64,000 nucleotides of DNA from Fasciolopsis buskii (GCA_008360955.1 LUCM01003921.1:89369-153368); one strand, 5' to 3'; numbered from the stretch's first letter, positions 37,609 to 50,440 are shown. The notes: generated from the sequence alone by a model not told the origin. Numbers and translations are program-made.

Positions 37609-37888
37609 CTTAAATTGCCTAATGGTTCCGTTACGTCTTGACAAATTCCAAGGTAAGCTGAACGGTGACATGCGCATAGCACCATAAAGATAATCTGCCG
37701 CTGTGATGGATCTTAGCTCTGCGATTTGTGCCGCAGATGATAATGCCTCCGGGGTTGTATGAGTAGTGAAATTAATAACTGAAAACTCCCAGCTGAAGCG
37801 ATTTTTTCTACTGGTGTCGATCAAATATCTATCTTTCTCAAGCAGGCTTCTCGTTATTTTTTTCATTGATTTGCTTTTGGCTTCCCTG
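37609..37888 (-). CDS. Candidate internal coding exon, unknown protein
   Basis: On the minus strand the stretch is bounded by an acceptor (TTGATTTCTGTAG, ending before 37888) and a GTAGAC donor after TTTAAG at 37609. The frame reads SMKKITRSLLEKDRYLIDTS, then FSWEFSVINFTTHT and ITAADYLYGAMRMSPFSLPW, ending RNGTIRQFK. It looks protein-like but matches no family I know. The opposite strand is also open over part of this region (37909-38124), so coding on either strand or on neither is possible. No partner exon was established. Confidence 0.25.
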
Positions 37889-40219
37889 CTACAGAAATCA
37901 ATTTCAAGGTGTCAAGAGACTTGAGCCAGGAAAGGCTTAACACCAGGATCAGTAAATATTTACTATTGTTCCTTAGCATATCACGGTCTGTCATCTCAAT
38001 TCCAGGCAGTTTGGAGCTCTTGGCAATAACCAAGTTTGGAGGATCTCGTTTCCAATTGAAACCTCTGCTGGACTTTTGTTTCTCTTGTTCGCTTAGTAAC
38101 GTGTTCACCGCAACAATTAGTTAGCCAGCAGTCAAAGCGTCATGAGGCAAACTTAAGTCCTCCTTCTCGTTGATAAGTCGCGAGTAAAACTGGATGGTTT
38201 TCTTTCCAGTCATCTTGATGGAGAGGGAATTATCCATTGCACGGTTGTTTTGCAATCAGATTGTAATTTCCCGGTTAGTTCCCTTATTTCTTTCCCCATC
38301 GTGTTGACCTACGTTTGTATGTAGGACATTTGGGGCTACCTGCATGATCTATCCGCACAATGCCTAATGGCCGAAAGCATTTTCCACGACGCATCCCGTC
38401 AAATCCTAATGATAGCTATCAACTTTGTTCAACATAATTCATTTACGCAATGTTTTCAGTTTAGTGTTTGCTAGGCAGACAGTGTTCGGTCGTCAACTCA
38501 TCTAGCTAGTTGCCTTTTCAACCCGGACGAGTAATTTTCGTTGGTCCTGCTGAGTTTCGGATTGGGCAGTAGGGTTAGAAGGTTCTATCCGCGATATGCA
38601 TTACCGATCTGTTGCTTAAACAGTTCAGTTGATTTTTGACCTGACATTCATAGGTTTAATCTAGGGGTTTGAGTAAGACGTTATATTTTGTATGTCCAGC
38701 ACATAATTCATCCAGCACAATTTTCTTTCGTGCAAATAAAATTCATCTCAAGTACAGTCTAAACTTATCCTATATAATTTGTCAATGAAACTATTGCGTT
38801 TGCAAAAACGAGTTCGTAATCACACCTGAGATCGGAGCAAACAGATTTCTCTATCAGCCTATTTGTGGTCAATGGCTGTAGCCAAGAACCGAAAATCGGA
38901 TGAGAAACGGGTAGAAGACATAAGCGAGTACTAAAAACATTTTCATGACAGTCAAATCACGTAGGAAAATCTCAAATTTTCATTATTCAGCAATACAAGG
39001 GGCTCCATAACGATTTGCTGTTTGATTAAGGTCACCAGACTTATTATAAAACCGGTGATTTTTATGAAATGTTCCAATCAACTTCGGTTATGAAGGTTCG
39101 GTTAAAGTGAATTCACGCATGTGTAAGACACTACGACTAAGATTTTAAGTGTCACATTCATGCTATTCATAAGTGTAACAGTCAATAACGCCAAACAGGG
39201 CTCTGAAGTAGCCAGTAATCCGGATTATGGAAAGTGAGTTTCACAGCATCTGCATTACTGACTGGAGAGCTTTGCTCCCTAATTGCCCAGAAATTTCGCT
39301 TGTACTTCCTCGTAATCATTTCTAATTACCTTTTTCTAGTTAACATGCGTCAGAAACACTTTCATCTCCACATCCCAACATCGTGATTACAGCTCAGTGA
39401 GCATCTGCGGTTTTCAAATCGGGGCTGTAAAAAGGCCGGTCAAAACTGCCGATTTCGGGTTATGGCGTAAGTACAAGTTCATTTCTTGATTTTTTAATTT
39501 CCCACGCACTATCTTCTCGTAACGAACGCCTTTTCATTCGAATCTGAGGAAGAATGAGAATGTTCAGCGCTCCCCACGTGGCCCAGTGATCTGTAATAGT
39601 TCAGAGGACAGGATACAAAAATTCACCATAAACTAAACACGAGAGACATGCAAAGCATCGGAAGAGCCTATTTGGTCTAAACAACTAACCAGCTGGAGAC
39701 GATACCTTCAAATCTTTCTGCTATCTTGTAAGTTATCAGTTCTGGTAAAAGGCTCGGCACGCAGCCCTTAGTTCAAATCCCTAATTTGGTTGGTACAAGC
39801 GAGTAGTAACAAGTCCACTGAAGATATATGACCGCAGATGGACAGACAATGAAGTAAAACTAATTACCATCACCATCGATAGCGTTAAACAGTGGAACAA
39901 ACCCACCTGTCACAGCATTTCTCACTAAGTTACAAATTATTATCTAAAGCGAGTGGACCTATAGGTAATGGAAAAAGAAAGCCATGATAGGCAACACAAA
40001 CAAAATCGATTTAAAAGTACAAACACATTTTTTCAATCATCCTGTTTCTATGGAAAACGACAACATAATCGCCATTTCAAATTTGGCTGCTGCATTCTTC
40101 GGCAGAACTTTACGAACCCAACCAAGGGGGCGTGAGATAATTATTTCAGCCAAATTCATTATGACTTTTTCATTTCACACTACCACTTCATCGCCTGACT
40201 GCCATGCGGCTTCTATCAA
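37889..40219. other. Non-coding stretch, no gene seen
   Basis: Overlapping open frames on both strands at 37863-38124 are noted but not called. The rest is stop-rich and without repeats that I recognise. Confidence 0.4.
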
Positions 40220-41600
40220 TCCGTAAGTAGAACGGAGATTATGGAGTATTGTGGTAAACCAGTGTTGACTATGTTCAACACGTGGCCCCACAAACAGTCT
40301 ACTAAGTCGGATGCATTACGATGAAACACCATAGGCACCGATTCCTAAGATACCATTTCTAACTTCAAAATTACTCAAGCTGCCACTTCATCACACCTTA
40401 GCCACGCTAAGCAAATATCGACTATCAAAATCACCCAAAGGACGAACTCACTGAGCAATCAAACTCCGTTGCTGGCAACCATGAAATAGAACTGAGTGCA
40501 TTGCGACATGATACACACAACTTTTCAGTTTCGATGCAATATCAAGTCGGTGTCGCAAGAGCTTTAGTCCAAGAAACGGAACCCGATCCTCCGATGTAAG
40601 ACTGTTCATTTTTATATTCATGCTTCCATCCTTCGACAAGAAAACTCAGACGTAAGCGAAACTCACCAATTGTTAGTTCCCCATAGTCGAATTTCTAGTT
40701 CACTCCCACTGTTGTCGAGCCATGTAATAGCACTTTAAACTTTGGACGTGCAAAGTACAGGCTAAATGGAGCTGTATTTCTCGAGAGTCTCTAGTAAATG
40801 CCGTATATATTTTTGCAGATTCGGTGTAATCTGGGTCACACAGCATAGCACAATTCACCAGATCAGTCCCTGCATGTTGAAGTCCTAAAATAACCAACAA
40901 TACCTCCTTGAGAACGGAGTCGGTAAGGAATGATGAGATGGGGTACCGTCTCCGAACAACGCTAGCCGTCTCAAATGCATTTGGTAGGTCATCTCAAACA
41001 CTCACTTGGCTATAATTAAGCGAGTAAACTGCCCACCGGAGGCTAACGAAGTTTTTGGCACTCTCTCCCGGCGAAATTCACTGAATTATACCGTGTGTTT
41101 GACTGGCATCTTTCAGTTCGAAAAGTCGCTATTTTTGGACCATAGTATGTGCATAGAACCTTTCTAAGAGATGAAAAACGTAAAACTGGTCGATGCACGT
41201 TCAGCTTGAGTAAAATCTCGACTGTTGTTCACGGAACTTAAACTGGCGAATCAGTTTCAAATGGTGCAGCATTACTGAAGCTAAAACCTTGATAATTGTC
41301 GGGATTAAACTGATCTCAAGATAACTGCAACAGATTTTGCGTTTTCCCTGCTTGATATGAGCATAATCATTAAATCGACCCATGATGATGGGATAGGGTC
41401 TTGGTTACAAATGTCAGAAAGTGTTTTTGCCAAACCCCGTATAACCAGTTTTGAGAGAACTAAGGGGATCTCGTCGGGATCGGTGGGGTTTCCTAGCTTT
41501 AACTGTCGGATGTTTGACTCTACTTTCAAACATTTTGGGGATTCAAATTACACAATCCAAGGATTCACAATTGGTAACACCTGAGTAACGCCTTTCTTAC
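40220..41600 (-). mobile_element. RTE-type retrotransposon relic, copy with reverse transcriptase and tail
   Basis: Read on the minus strand from 41600 downward: KVESNIRQLKLGNPTDPDEI (RT fingers), DPIPSSWVDLMIMLIS, ISLIPTIIKVLASVMLHHLK (family RGISLTPI.SKVLAS.IL.RL), REQQSRF, then CIDQFYV, KDASQ (position of LK.AFDSVDR), VRRRYPISSFL (family VRQGCPISPFL), LGLQHAGTDLVN, LCDPDYTES (family LDYADDI, active site lost), EDRVPFLGLKLLRHRLDIAS (HLWRRRDI region), YHVAMHSVLFHGCQ (family AAVRSVLLYGCE), and LWGHVLNIVNTGLPQ near 40260 (family LGHVLRMP.HRLP). Stops and frameshifts are frequent, and the YADD catalytic pair is destroyed. No endonuclease is attached. Confidence 0.8.
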
Positions 41601-42959
41601 ATGTTTCGGTAACGTGCTGCTTGATAAATTTAGCCCGGCGGTCGGGCTTTTGTTTTCTTCCTCCCAACTTCAGTCACACACATTTCCAATAACCGATGTT
41701 CACCACATCCCATTGTTCAAAGCTAAACTGCCTATGGTTGCCACTTGAAGTGGCACTTGTTGAGTACCATCCAATCGCTCTTCCGGATTCCAATCTCCGG
41801 TCTACTAGTCCTAGCTCTTGTTCGGTGTCGTTCGGGTCTGCTAGCTCAAGCGAGAACAACCGAGGTCAACCGGAGAGAATCTGTTTTCGTAAAGTGAAAT
41901 CACCGTATATTTTTATGCTACTTTCCCTGCATATTTGCACTTGTGCAATTGCAATCCCTTAATCGGCTGTCCGTCTAGCGCTTCAGTTGATCCATCTTGT
42001 TTAGTGCATTTCATCCGCTTTACTTCATGCCGTTTTCTTGTTCAATCCGGACTGTCTATCCTGATGGATTGGCCCTAATCACGACCTGGCCTTCTCAGTT
42101 TGCACATTTGCACTCTTGCCTTCTGATCACGTCACTGTGTTGGCTGGCCGCTGGTAGCCAACGGGATTACGCGGTCTCATTCTGGTCTTGCTTTCTGCAT
42201 CTGGTTGCCGTCTAGTACCATAAGGTTACATCCGCCACTGTGCGTGAATCACGCTCTGTCTGGCACAGTCCAGCATTGCACAATCAGGCGCGATACCAAT
42301 CACATTAACTTTCCCTCACAGCACCGATTTTATATATCCGGCTATTCCAATCCACCGGTTTTCATGATCGTTGTTAATACTAGTTATAATTTGAATTTGC
42401 AGATCCTACTCTACCTTATTCAACTTGTAGTTCGAGTGTTGACGTTTTTGGTCTATCTGACTAAGCGACCCTTGAGAAATTCGGCGTCATTGATAGGTAG
42501 ACCAGGCACCTGTTTGATTTGTTCCAAGCATTCGTTACATTCTTGCTCATAAGACTTCTAATCTCGTCTGACAGTTTCTGCTCTTAACTGGATCCGATAA
42601 CCAGTGCAGGTCTAATCGAGTTTTCGGTTAGCGTCGATGGTCCATGAGTTGCGGCGAAAGTTGAAAGAAAATTATTGCATGGTCCAATTAGTACGACCTG
42701 CAGTTTTGGACGGAACCGAGCAAACGGTAACTTATTCATCATCATACGCACCGTCCAGCGTTAAACAACAGGGCAAATCCGATTGATAGTCGCCTTTTCC
42801 CAGAAGTTTCACGTTGCCAAAATGTGACGAACATACAACGAAGTCAAACAGTGGATTTATACACATTGGGAAAAGAATATAATGCCACAGTAGCCAAGAA
42901 AATGTGCAGGCGCACTTTCCCAACAAATCTGATTCTACATAAGATGACAACACAATCGG
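41601..42959. other. Unassigned, relatively GC-rich spacer between two RTE copies
   Basis: Several frames of 60-115 codons are open on both strands because the stretch is less AT-rich, but none reads as a recognisable protein. It holds a short hairpin AGCCCG-GCGGT-CGGGCT at 41632-41648 followed by a T-rich run on the plus strand. It could be remains of either flanking element or of another repeat. Confidence 0.4.
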
Positions 42960-44280
42960 CACTGCTAAGTTCGTCGGCATATCCTTCGTTGTCTCCACCC
43001 CGCTGGTTGATGGGTCTTTCGGACCCCAACCACGCAAACGTTAGACACCTACTTTACCTAAGTTAACTGTACATTTTCTCACTCCACCTTGCCACGTTAT
43101 CTGCTAAACTCCATATGGCTTCTTCCACTCCGTGGGATGAACATGAAATAGGACACGGTGTGGTAGTTGTTTGTTCGCCGTAGGCAGCAAGTGACCCAAA
43201 CAACGTAGTCCGCTAAGCTTCATGTGCTAGGGTAAGGTGTACTGATAACTTCACTTGAGCGTGCGGCCAACTAAACTGCTTCATGAAGTGTTCGGCCAAA
43301 GGGCCAAGTCTTTGGTGTCTGTTAGGATTTCACTAACCAAAGTTTATCGCTCATCGGTGCCGCGTATAGGCTTGAACAATCTTTACCTGTTACCTGAAGC
43401 AGCTGGTAATCTCATTTATTCGGTCACCTTAGTCTATCGGTTCTCACGGTCATTCTTAAGGCTAACTGTCTCTTAATGTTGCAGATTTTCACCTATTTTG
43501 TTCCCCTCCTTGCAGTTAGGGTGCTGGCGTTTTTGCTGCGTCACATCCAACAACCATTGTGAGATAGTGTCTTTGAAGAATGCTAGATATATGACCACAG
43601 GCGAAAGCTGCCACAAGATGCATCGCCTGTTTGATTTGATCCCAGCGCTCATCTACACTACTGCTCGTCTAGTGGTTTCCTTCTCATTACTGGTGCGTAC
43701 AGCCGAATCAGAGGGAGGTTCTACGGCAAACCGGGTTTGTGATCTGCATTCATAGATGCTGAGTTGCAGAAAAAAATCCTATTAAAACCAGCGCATTGTC
43801 CGACTCGACGTATTGGTACAGTTCGATCTACACACCTTATTGCTTGCTGCGATATAATCGATCGGACTCACACTACTTGCGTGTTAGAGCGTCATGTCGC
43901 TGGGAGGCCCGAACTTTATCAGACATCCGTCCTAGACAGGAATAAACGATTGCTCGCACAAAACTGGAGAAGCCTGTTCCCGTTATCTGTAAGCTTAGTG
44001 GGCAAGGTAAAGCGCCTACTTAAACAAGCTTCCAATGTGCTACATTTCCCTACTTGTGCACCACAATCACCTCTTAGGACTTCACTTTCAAAGATTTTGC
44101 TCATCCTAACACGGTTAACCAATTTCCGTTAAAACTTGTCTTTTACATGTAAACGTTTCAGTCTTTCTGGACATATGGCAAGATGACAAATAAGCTGCGC
44201 TGGACGCAGCAGTCCTTTCCAGCACCGACTGATCTCTATGGTCTTACGATTGTTAGCGACTGCTAACCGGTATCTTTAAA
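42960..44280 (-). mobile_element. RTE-type relic, copy with endonuclease but no reverse transcriptase
   Basis: Read on the minus strand from 44280 downward: LICHLAICPERL (family LFVVSAYAPTDC), VKDKF (VKDEFY), LRGDCGAQVGK (family LAGDFNAQVG), KLTDNGNRLLQFCASNRLFL, PATWRS (LATWRSP), SPIDYIAAS and VESDNALVLI (QIDYIA..SDHALV) of the APE-like endonuclease; then ERWDQIKQAMHLVA, RLFKPIRGT and SEILTDTK; then RLGPLAEHFMKQFSWP (family RLDRWAEHFEEQFSWP) near 43290. After that it jumps at once to LSGLRCLGHLLPTANKQLPH and RLRGWGPKD near 43030, the extreme C-terminus. The reverse transcriptase domain, about 1.5 kb in intact elements, is missing between these points. Stops and frameshifts abound. Confidence 0.8.
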
Positions 44281-47200
44281 AGAACCGCTTCAGCTTTCCT
44301 ACTCAAGAGCAGCATGAGCTGATTTGTTTCCTTAGTTGCACAAGAATTAGCTTGATGATATATAAGGTGTTGTTATTTGGATTACACTGCTCGAATCCTG
44401 AATTCACGTTTTGTTGACCCAGAAGAGATCGCTCAAACACGCCTATTGACCACCTTGCGTATGAGTGCATATACTGGAGGAGCCGAGATTCAGAGGTTGA
44501 CGAGACTTGAGAATATGTGGGCTAGCAGGCTAAAAACCACTTACAGCAATATTTGATAACGTACCGTTGCTAGTATTGAGCGTGCAATCAATGGGGGCAT
44601 TATGGTTCGGCAGAGGGGACACGGAGGTTGGGTTGGAAAGAGGAGAGACAGGTTAAATAAAAGGGAGGGAATTCTGAGCAGTGGCATACTTATCACTGTC
44701 CATCCCGCACGGTGCAATGAGCAGCGTGGTCCTGATGATCCTGCGCGACGACCGGTGCAGTAGGAAATTATTTATAGGCGTGTAACTCATGAGGATTAAT
44801 GGACGGGTGCCTCTAGGGAGTCCAACCGCTAAGCGGAACGGTGAATAGGGTTCTTAACCAAAGCCATTGTTTCAAACAAGAAAATGACCGTAAGGCAGCG
44901 GGGTGTACCTGAGTGGAAGGCCATATACTTAGATCAATTATTCTTCCACTCCTTTTTCTGACTGAGTTGCCAGCTCAAAACAACACCAACCCGGAGGACC
45001 AGGAGACTACTTCATCAGAACTCTACCCATTGACTTTCCATGCACGATTCGATCTTCAACTTGAGATAAGCCATGCTCTATGGAAGGGAGCAAGCTGTCA
45101 CGCCAAGTCAATGTGCCGTCTCATTGTAACACGAAAAATGAAACTTAAATGGAGATAGCATAGATAATCGACTATTCAATGTTTCTTTCCTCTTCTATGT
45201 CCGATTTAGCTTTTCTTCACTTTGTTTCCGATGGAGTTTGAATTCTTTGCGGATTTATGCATCAAATGCACTTTTTTCCGGACAGTAGCCCACCTAAATC
45301 ACAGACTGCATTTTGTCGCATTATTATCTGCTTGTCTTCTGTCTTCCCCACCCAAAATTGGTAACGACCATCACAGCCAACCAGCTGAGTCTGTCTTCGC
45401 CGTTGCTGATTATATCGTCCAAATAAAATGTTAGTACAAGTAGTTTAGATTCACTTAGTACGACAATTTTCACTTACGAACCTGAGGTCATCGCATCATT
45501 CTTGCACTCAGAAAGCAAAGGATTTCCGATAGAAATGTCAAGTGCGCTACCACTCAGCTACCATTTCATGTTCACTCTGATCACTATCACCGAGATGAGT
45601 TTGTTCAGTTGTCGTTCTCAGCGACAGTCAGCAATGTCCCACAGCTACAAACTGATACATGACAAGGGAACGTATTTGATTGCAGTTTAAGGGACATTTG
45701 GCATATCCATTGAAAGCTGTCAGACAATGTTCACTGTCGTTGAAGACTATGACCGAGAAAGCTTAAATCAACAATTCTGATTAGCCTGATGGCGCATTGC
45801 AAACGCACATGCTGCTGTTAGAATGCTGTGGTCTAAAACTCTAAGTAAGATGGGGACTGCCGACCACGGATCACCTCTGAATACATAAAACTCCACCTGA
45901 AGTTTCTAGTTTGTAAGGATGACTTGTGACACGATTTTTGTGCGTGAAAGATACGTTCCGAAAGGCAGCCGGTTAAACATCACAGTACCAGTCTCATAGG
46001 AACTTGCGGGACTTACGAGCCTATGTGCAGCCGTATGTGCCCATGCATGTAGTAATATATTCATTTACCTAATGCTTGGTATTTATTAATTATTGTATTT
46101 GTTGCTCCACTCTTCTTGTCGTTGCCCGAAGTTTAGGCATCATTATGAATTGAGATGGATGCACAATATTGAACTAACTGGGACGAGCAACTGCATTGCA
46201 CAATCCCCATTCCTGCTGATTATTCAGTAGCATTATAGGACCTAAGATCCCTTAGCAATTCATTCACAATCACTTGTGAGGATTCAAGTCGGCTCCTTTC
46301 ATTCCGATATCCACATTGGTATTGTCTGCTCATTTGTATCGTCCAGTCAGCTGACTTCTCCATGTCATGTTTTGCTGACCGAACTGGAATATCGACTTAT
46401 TAAAATAGCACTGAAGCAGTATTCTCTAAAAAGACAAATCAAGCACAACAATGACTGACAGAAGAGCAATTTTCAGCACATTAACAAATGATGAACAGCA
46501 CAAACCAACTTCATTAGCATTTCGTTAATCTGGTTGATCCCTCACTTTAATACTATTCCAACCCCGACCGAATAAACAAGTCAATGAGACTTGGAAAAAG
46601 TCTCTATTAAATTACAGAAAACTATCTATAAATTGCCGACCAAATTATCTCCCTAATCAACAAATCCGCCAGTATCTAAAACAGGTATAGAAGGCCATAA
46701 TTCAGGCGGCGATTATGTCTGAATTCAAGATCTTAAACCAAGTTCTGTCGCCCTCTACGTACGAAAATTACAGAAGTTTTGTCTTCATTCGATACTGGAT
46801 ATTAGAAATCATGTCCAGGTGTGTTGCAGGATTCACGCACCAGCCGTTATTGCACTTTCACTACATTCTCATTATTTAAATCGATAGTCCCACGTGGTTT
46901 TGTAAGACATACCGGTCAGTAGTTCAGATTATTAAATGACGTAAGCCTAGACAATGAATTTTCGTTGTCATTACTCAAACTACACTGACAATATGGATTA
47001 TTTAGAAAATTTCAAAATAATCTTGCTCCGGTTTAGCGGTTGATGACTGTTATAATTGAACCCAGTGTTGTCACGCCCTTTCATAATTCCATGGGTTCAC
47101 TTGCTTAATAGGCACTTTAGTTTTCTGTTTGAGTTTAGCAAATCGGACCTGCCTAGCTATTCACACATTTTTTGTGTGATTCTCTCTGATATGCTTCCTT

Positions 47201-47563
47201 GATCCAAAACAGCGATCCCACGTGAGACAAAAAACACTTGTTTCATTCGAAAATTGACCGAAAATACACTGACAAACAACGACCATGTGAAAATAACATC
47301 TGTGAAAGGGACTAATATTTCCAATAAAAAATAATATTTGCAGCTCTGTACACTGGGAGAAGATCTGGTGTGCTAGGTGGGATTTGGTCTTAGGAAGTTG
47401 CTCAGTTTCTGATTAATGAATGGAAAACTGAGTGTATGGCTCTAGCAATGAGTGACTGAATGAACAAATGATAGAGTGATGAATACCGGGCACATTCAAA
47501 CACTGCTTCGGTACTCTGAGAAAGACAAGAGTAATTTTCGTGACCATAAAATGCCTTCTTGAA
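44281..47563. other. Non-coding stretch 3' of the glycosyltransferase gene
   Basis: The part nearest 44.3 kb may be the 5' end of the adjacent RTE copy. A GC-richer patch at 44.43-44.86 kb is unassigned. The 3' untranslated region of the glycosyltransferase should begin just below 47564 on the minus strand; no AATAAA signal close to the stop was found on that strand. Confidence 0.4.
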
Positions 47564-48106
47564 TCACATATGGTTCTTTGTCTGATCCAAGGTTTCGTAA
47601 ACAGTCACGTTAAATGAAGGATGCAGCATTGAGTGAATTCGTTCATATTCCACCTTATGAGCTATCCATTCTTCGAGTCGATCATATCCTTCTGGTTCCA
47701 CGGTCGGGATGAACTTGTTCGCAAAAAGTCGTGAACTTGTTTTTAATGTTTCAAAATCACGCACCCCAAGCATGCAGATGGATCGAACCCAATAGTTCGA
47801 GCCACATGCAGTCAAATTTACATTCCACACTTTGTGACGCATAATAGACATATTGTTCAAGTCTACATCGAATTCCAGTTCTCCGGGTTTGGATCGCTTT
47901 CCGGTGTAAGCACCGGGAATTTTGAACACTTTGGGATTATTGTTCAGTGTGGCGAAATATTGTTCGTCTGCAACCACGTGAAATCGTCGATAAACTTCCC
48001 ACAGTCGTAGGGATTTCAACAATCTATGAGCTGTAGGCTCCCGAAAAATATACTCGATAAATTCACGACGCACAGCCACATGCACGGCACCTTTGTACCA
48101 TCGAAC
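47564..48106 (-). CDS. GT14 beta-1,6-N-acetylglucosaminyltransferase-like gene, exon 2 (C-terminal half)
   Basis: Encodes 180 residues and the TGA stop, following directly in phase 0 from exon 1. The acceptor is TTTGATTCACAG before 48106. It opens with VRWYKGAVHVAVRREFIEYI, the Branch-domain segment that in vertebrate core-2 enzymes reads KGSAY.....FV. Numbering the joined protein from the exon-1 methionine, VADEQYFATL holds the conserved Asp-Glu pair (Glu about 257), equivalent to the catalytic base of core-2 GlcNAc-transferases. CGSNYWVRSICMLGV (Cys about 310 and 320) matches the conserved close disulfide pair, and LFANKF (Lys about 340) the nucleotide-sugar contact motif. EPEGYDRLEEWI follows. 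One NVT sequon lies near the end. All key C-terminal motifs are intact, so this half looks functional. Confidence 0.9.
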   Translation of the reverse strand, partial: VRWYKGAVHVAVRREFIEYIFREPTAHRLLKSLRLWEVYRRFHVVADEQYFATLNNNPKVFKIPGAYTGKRSKPGELEFDVDLNNMSIMRHKVWNVNLTACGSNYWVRSICMLGVRDFETLKTSSRLFANKFIPTVEPEGYDRLEEWIAHKVEYERIHSMLHPSFNVTVYETLDQTKNHM

Positions 48107-50289
48107 CTGTGAATCAAAGTACGAAATACAAACGGAAAACGAGTGGTTATTTTAATCAAATCATTCGGTTAAATCTGGGATGTCACAATCCTAGATGAAT
48201 TGTGTACAAAGGCTGCAGATCGGAATTAAGACGCCTGGGGTTGAAAACCACTACATCCATAAATTGTCACCATGATTTAATTCGGAACTTAGCATAAGAA
48301 TTCAGTAATGAAAATATACAAGATGCAGAATGCTTCAAAATGAACTGAATAGGATGTAAAGAACGTGGCATCATCCTTTATAAAGCAAAATAGGCTGCGA
48401 ATTAGGCGAGTAAATGACTGCCAATAAACAAACAGATTTGGAAAAAATGAGCCTCCTCGATGTTTTTTGTCACTGTCTTACTTCCACCCATATTATGGAC
48501 AATAACTCACTAAAATAGGCATAGATGATGGCTAGCATCAGAAGCACTGAAGGTTGATCTTGCGAAAAGATATACCGGCCATTGTAACTTATTACGTCTT
48601 ACCATTGAGCTTGAAAAGTTCAAATCCATATTCGGAATAACGCTTGCCAGTTTTGATGAGATAGCCTTCCTCGGAAACGAAAATTAACTTATGATAGCCA
48701 GAACCAGGGCAACCCCTAGAATGTGAATATTCTGTACGAAGCACTGTTTGCAAATTGGTCTGTAAAATGTTATTTCGATGAAAGTGACTTACTTGTCACC
48801 ATCATCGTTAGTATTATTATTCGAACTAGAATAATTACCATTATCGTTATTAGCAATATTATTAATAGTAACAATTGTGATGGCAATAGAAAAAGTATAT
48901 CGCGCAAAACTTCGTGGAGTGAGAGCTGCCTGTCATCTTGTTTTCCAGAAGGAAGTATTCAACCCCCTTTTCGAGTACGCAATCTCTAGTCGAAAATCTC
49001 AACATCACAAACATTTAAATTCGATTAATGAACATCGGAAGTTCAAGCTCATTACCGGTGATCAGATATCCATGTTCAACCATCACTCTAATCAGACGAC
49101 CCTCATGAATGAACCAAGTGAAACAATTAATGAGTGAATTGGCATTCGTGTACATTCATTGTTGCTCTTTAAAATCTCATGAGTTGGAATTAATGAGTGC
49201 AGGTAATCTTAGCTACTTGGTTCGTGCTATTTTAAACTGCGACAACCCTGACCTAGAGATGTCGCCGTGCAACGCGTATTGGATTTCCTGGTTACAATAT
49301 GTCTAATTGACGAGGTTGTTACTGTTTCGGCTGTGTGTTTACGGTTTGCTACTCGGTCAATTTCACTTTTATCACTCGAAAAAGAAGGTTTGATTCTCCA
49401 CTGGAATCGTTTATCATGCAATTTCAGCACGGCAAATTAGAAGCTTTCGGGAGCCTCCCCACAATGGAGTTCCACTTGCTGTTTCCGTTCTAAATGAAGT
49501 AATAAAGATTGAACAAGTATGAACACTAAACAAAAATTCAGTAACTCATAATAAAATTTTGCACTCCAGTGCTGGAAATCCAAGTGCGTACGAAAAATCG
49601 GGTAAAGCTCATGGACAAAATCGGAATCACAGTTAGAAAATACAGACTGACATGAGTTTAATCAATGAACTAAAACGGAGTTTCAGTGTGTATTGGTGTT
49701 GCAGTCTGTAACCAGTTAGTTGATTTAGACTGTGTACCACGCTTATTAGCAATCAATACGTTCCAACTAGGAAAGACAAGTGAAAAACGCGATAGTAAAT
49801 ACGGATTTGTCCTCATTTCTCAATTTGTGCATAGTTGGATCTATTTAGTTGGAACACAATTTGTTGAGATCAAATACATTCATAAGATTTCGGAACCCCA
49901 AATTCACAGTTTTATAAACCAAATTTCTTGTTATTGTTTAGTGCTCAGAGATATCATCAAATGACGGGTGCAGCAATAGGGTCACGATCCATTTTACAAT
50001 AAATTCACGGAAAACGGCTCAGTAGGATTGTCAAAAACCGAGCTCACGCTGTGGAAAGCTAAGTGCATTTTCATCCATTTGTTCATGTTCTTTCTTCTAT
50101 TCTCCCTCTATATATGGGTACGTATAAAAGCACCGAGGATCGATAGCTCAGGTTTACAATATGTGAATTATTTAGGAACACTACGGCGAAATTATAACGT
50201 CGATCAATTTGAGAAGCCGCCAGATGCCTTGACGAATGTGTGCCATATTGTGTAGTGTCGATCTTTAATAATAACCCCATGAACCCAAA

Positions 50290-50440
50290 TCAGCTAGCTC
50301 ATTGGCTGAAGCGTTCAGCTCATAATAGTCTCTCATGGGTTTTGTCTTGCAGCATGGCTGCGGTGGTTAAGTACCGCTGATGGTTCACAATAGAGACTAA
50401 ATTGCTGTAGAGTGCGCCCATGATTTTCGATGCCAAGTTG
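50290..50440 (+). repeat. tRNA-derived SINE, diverged copy
   Basis: Head: TAGCTCATTGGCTGAAGCG and TTCAGCTCATAA, the same tRNA-like leader as the copy at 19.7 kb (GCGTAATGGCTAAGGCG, TTCGACTCACAA). Body: GCGGTGGTTAAGTACCGCTG then ATGGTTCACAATAGAGACTAAA, parallel to GCGGTGGATATGCACTGCTG and ATGATTCCTAACAAGGATGAAA there. The alignment is clear but with many substitutions, and the B box is not well kept. It sits antisense inside the glycosyltransferase intron. Confidence 0.6.

Noticed and set aside
39749..39800. GTTCAAATCCC resembling a tRNA T arm
   Set aside because: No convincing A box or acceptor stem around it.
41674..42552. Open frames of 60-115 codons on both strands
   Set aside because: Explained by lower AT content; none reads as a recognisable protein.
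50028..50255. 75-codon frame with a hydrophobic segment resembling a membrane anchor, inside the glycosyltransferase intron
   Set aside because: Opposite strand to the gene, no family match, length within chance, and its end overlaps an opposing open frame.
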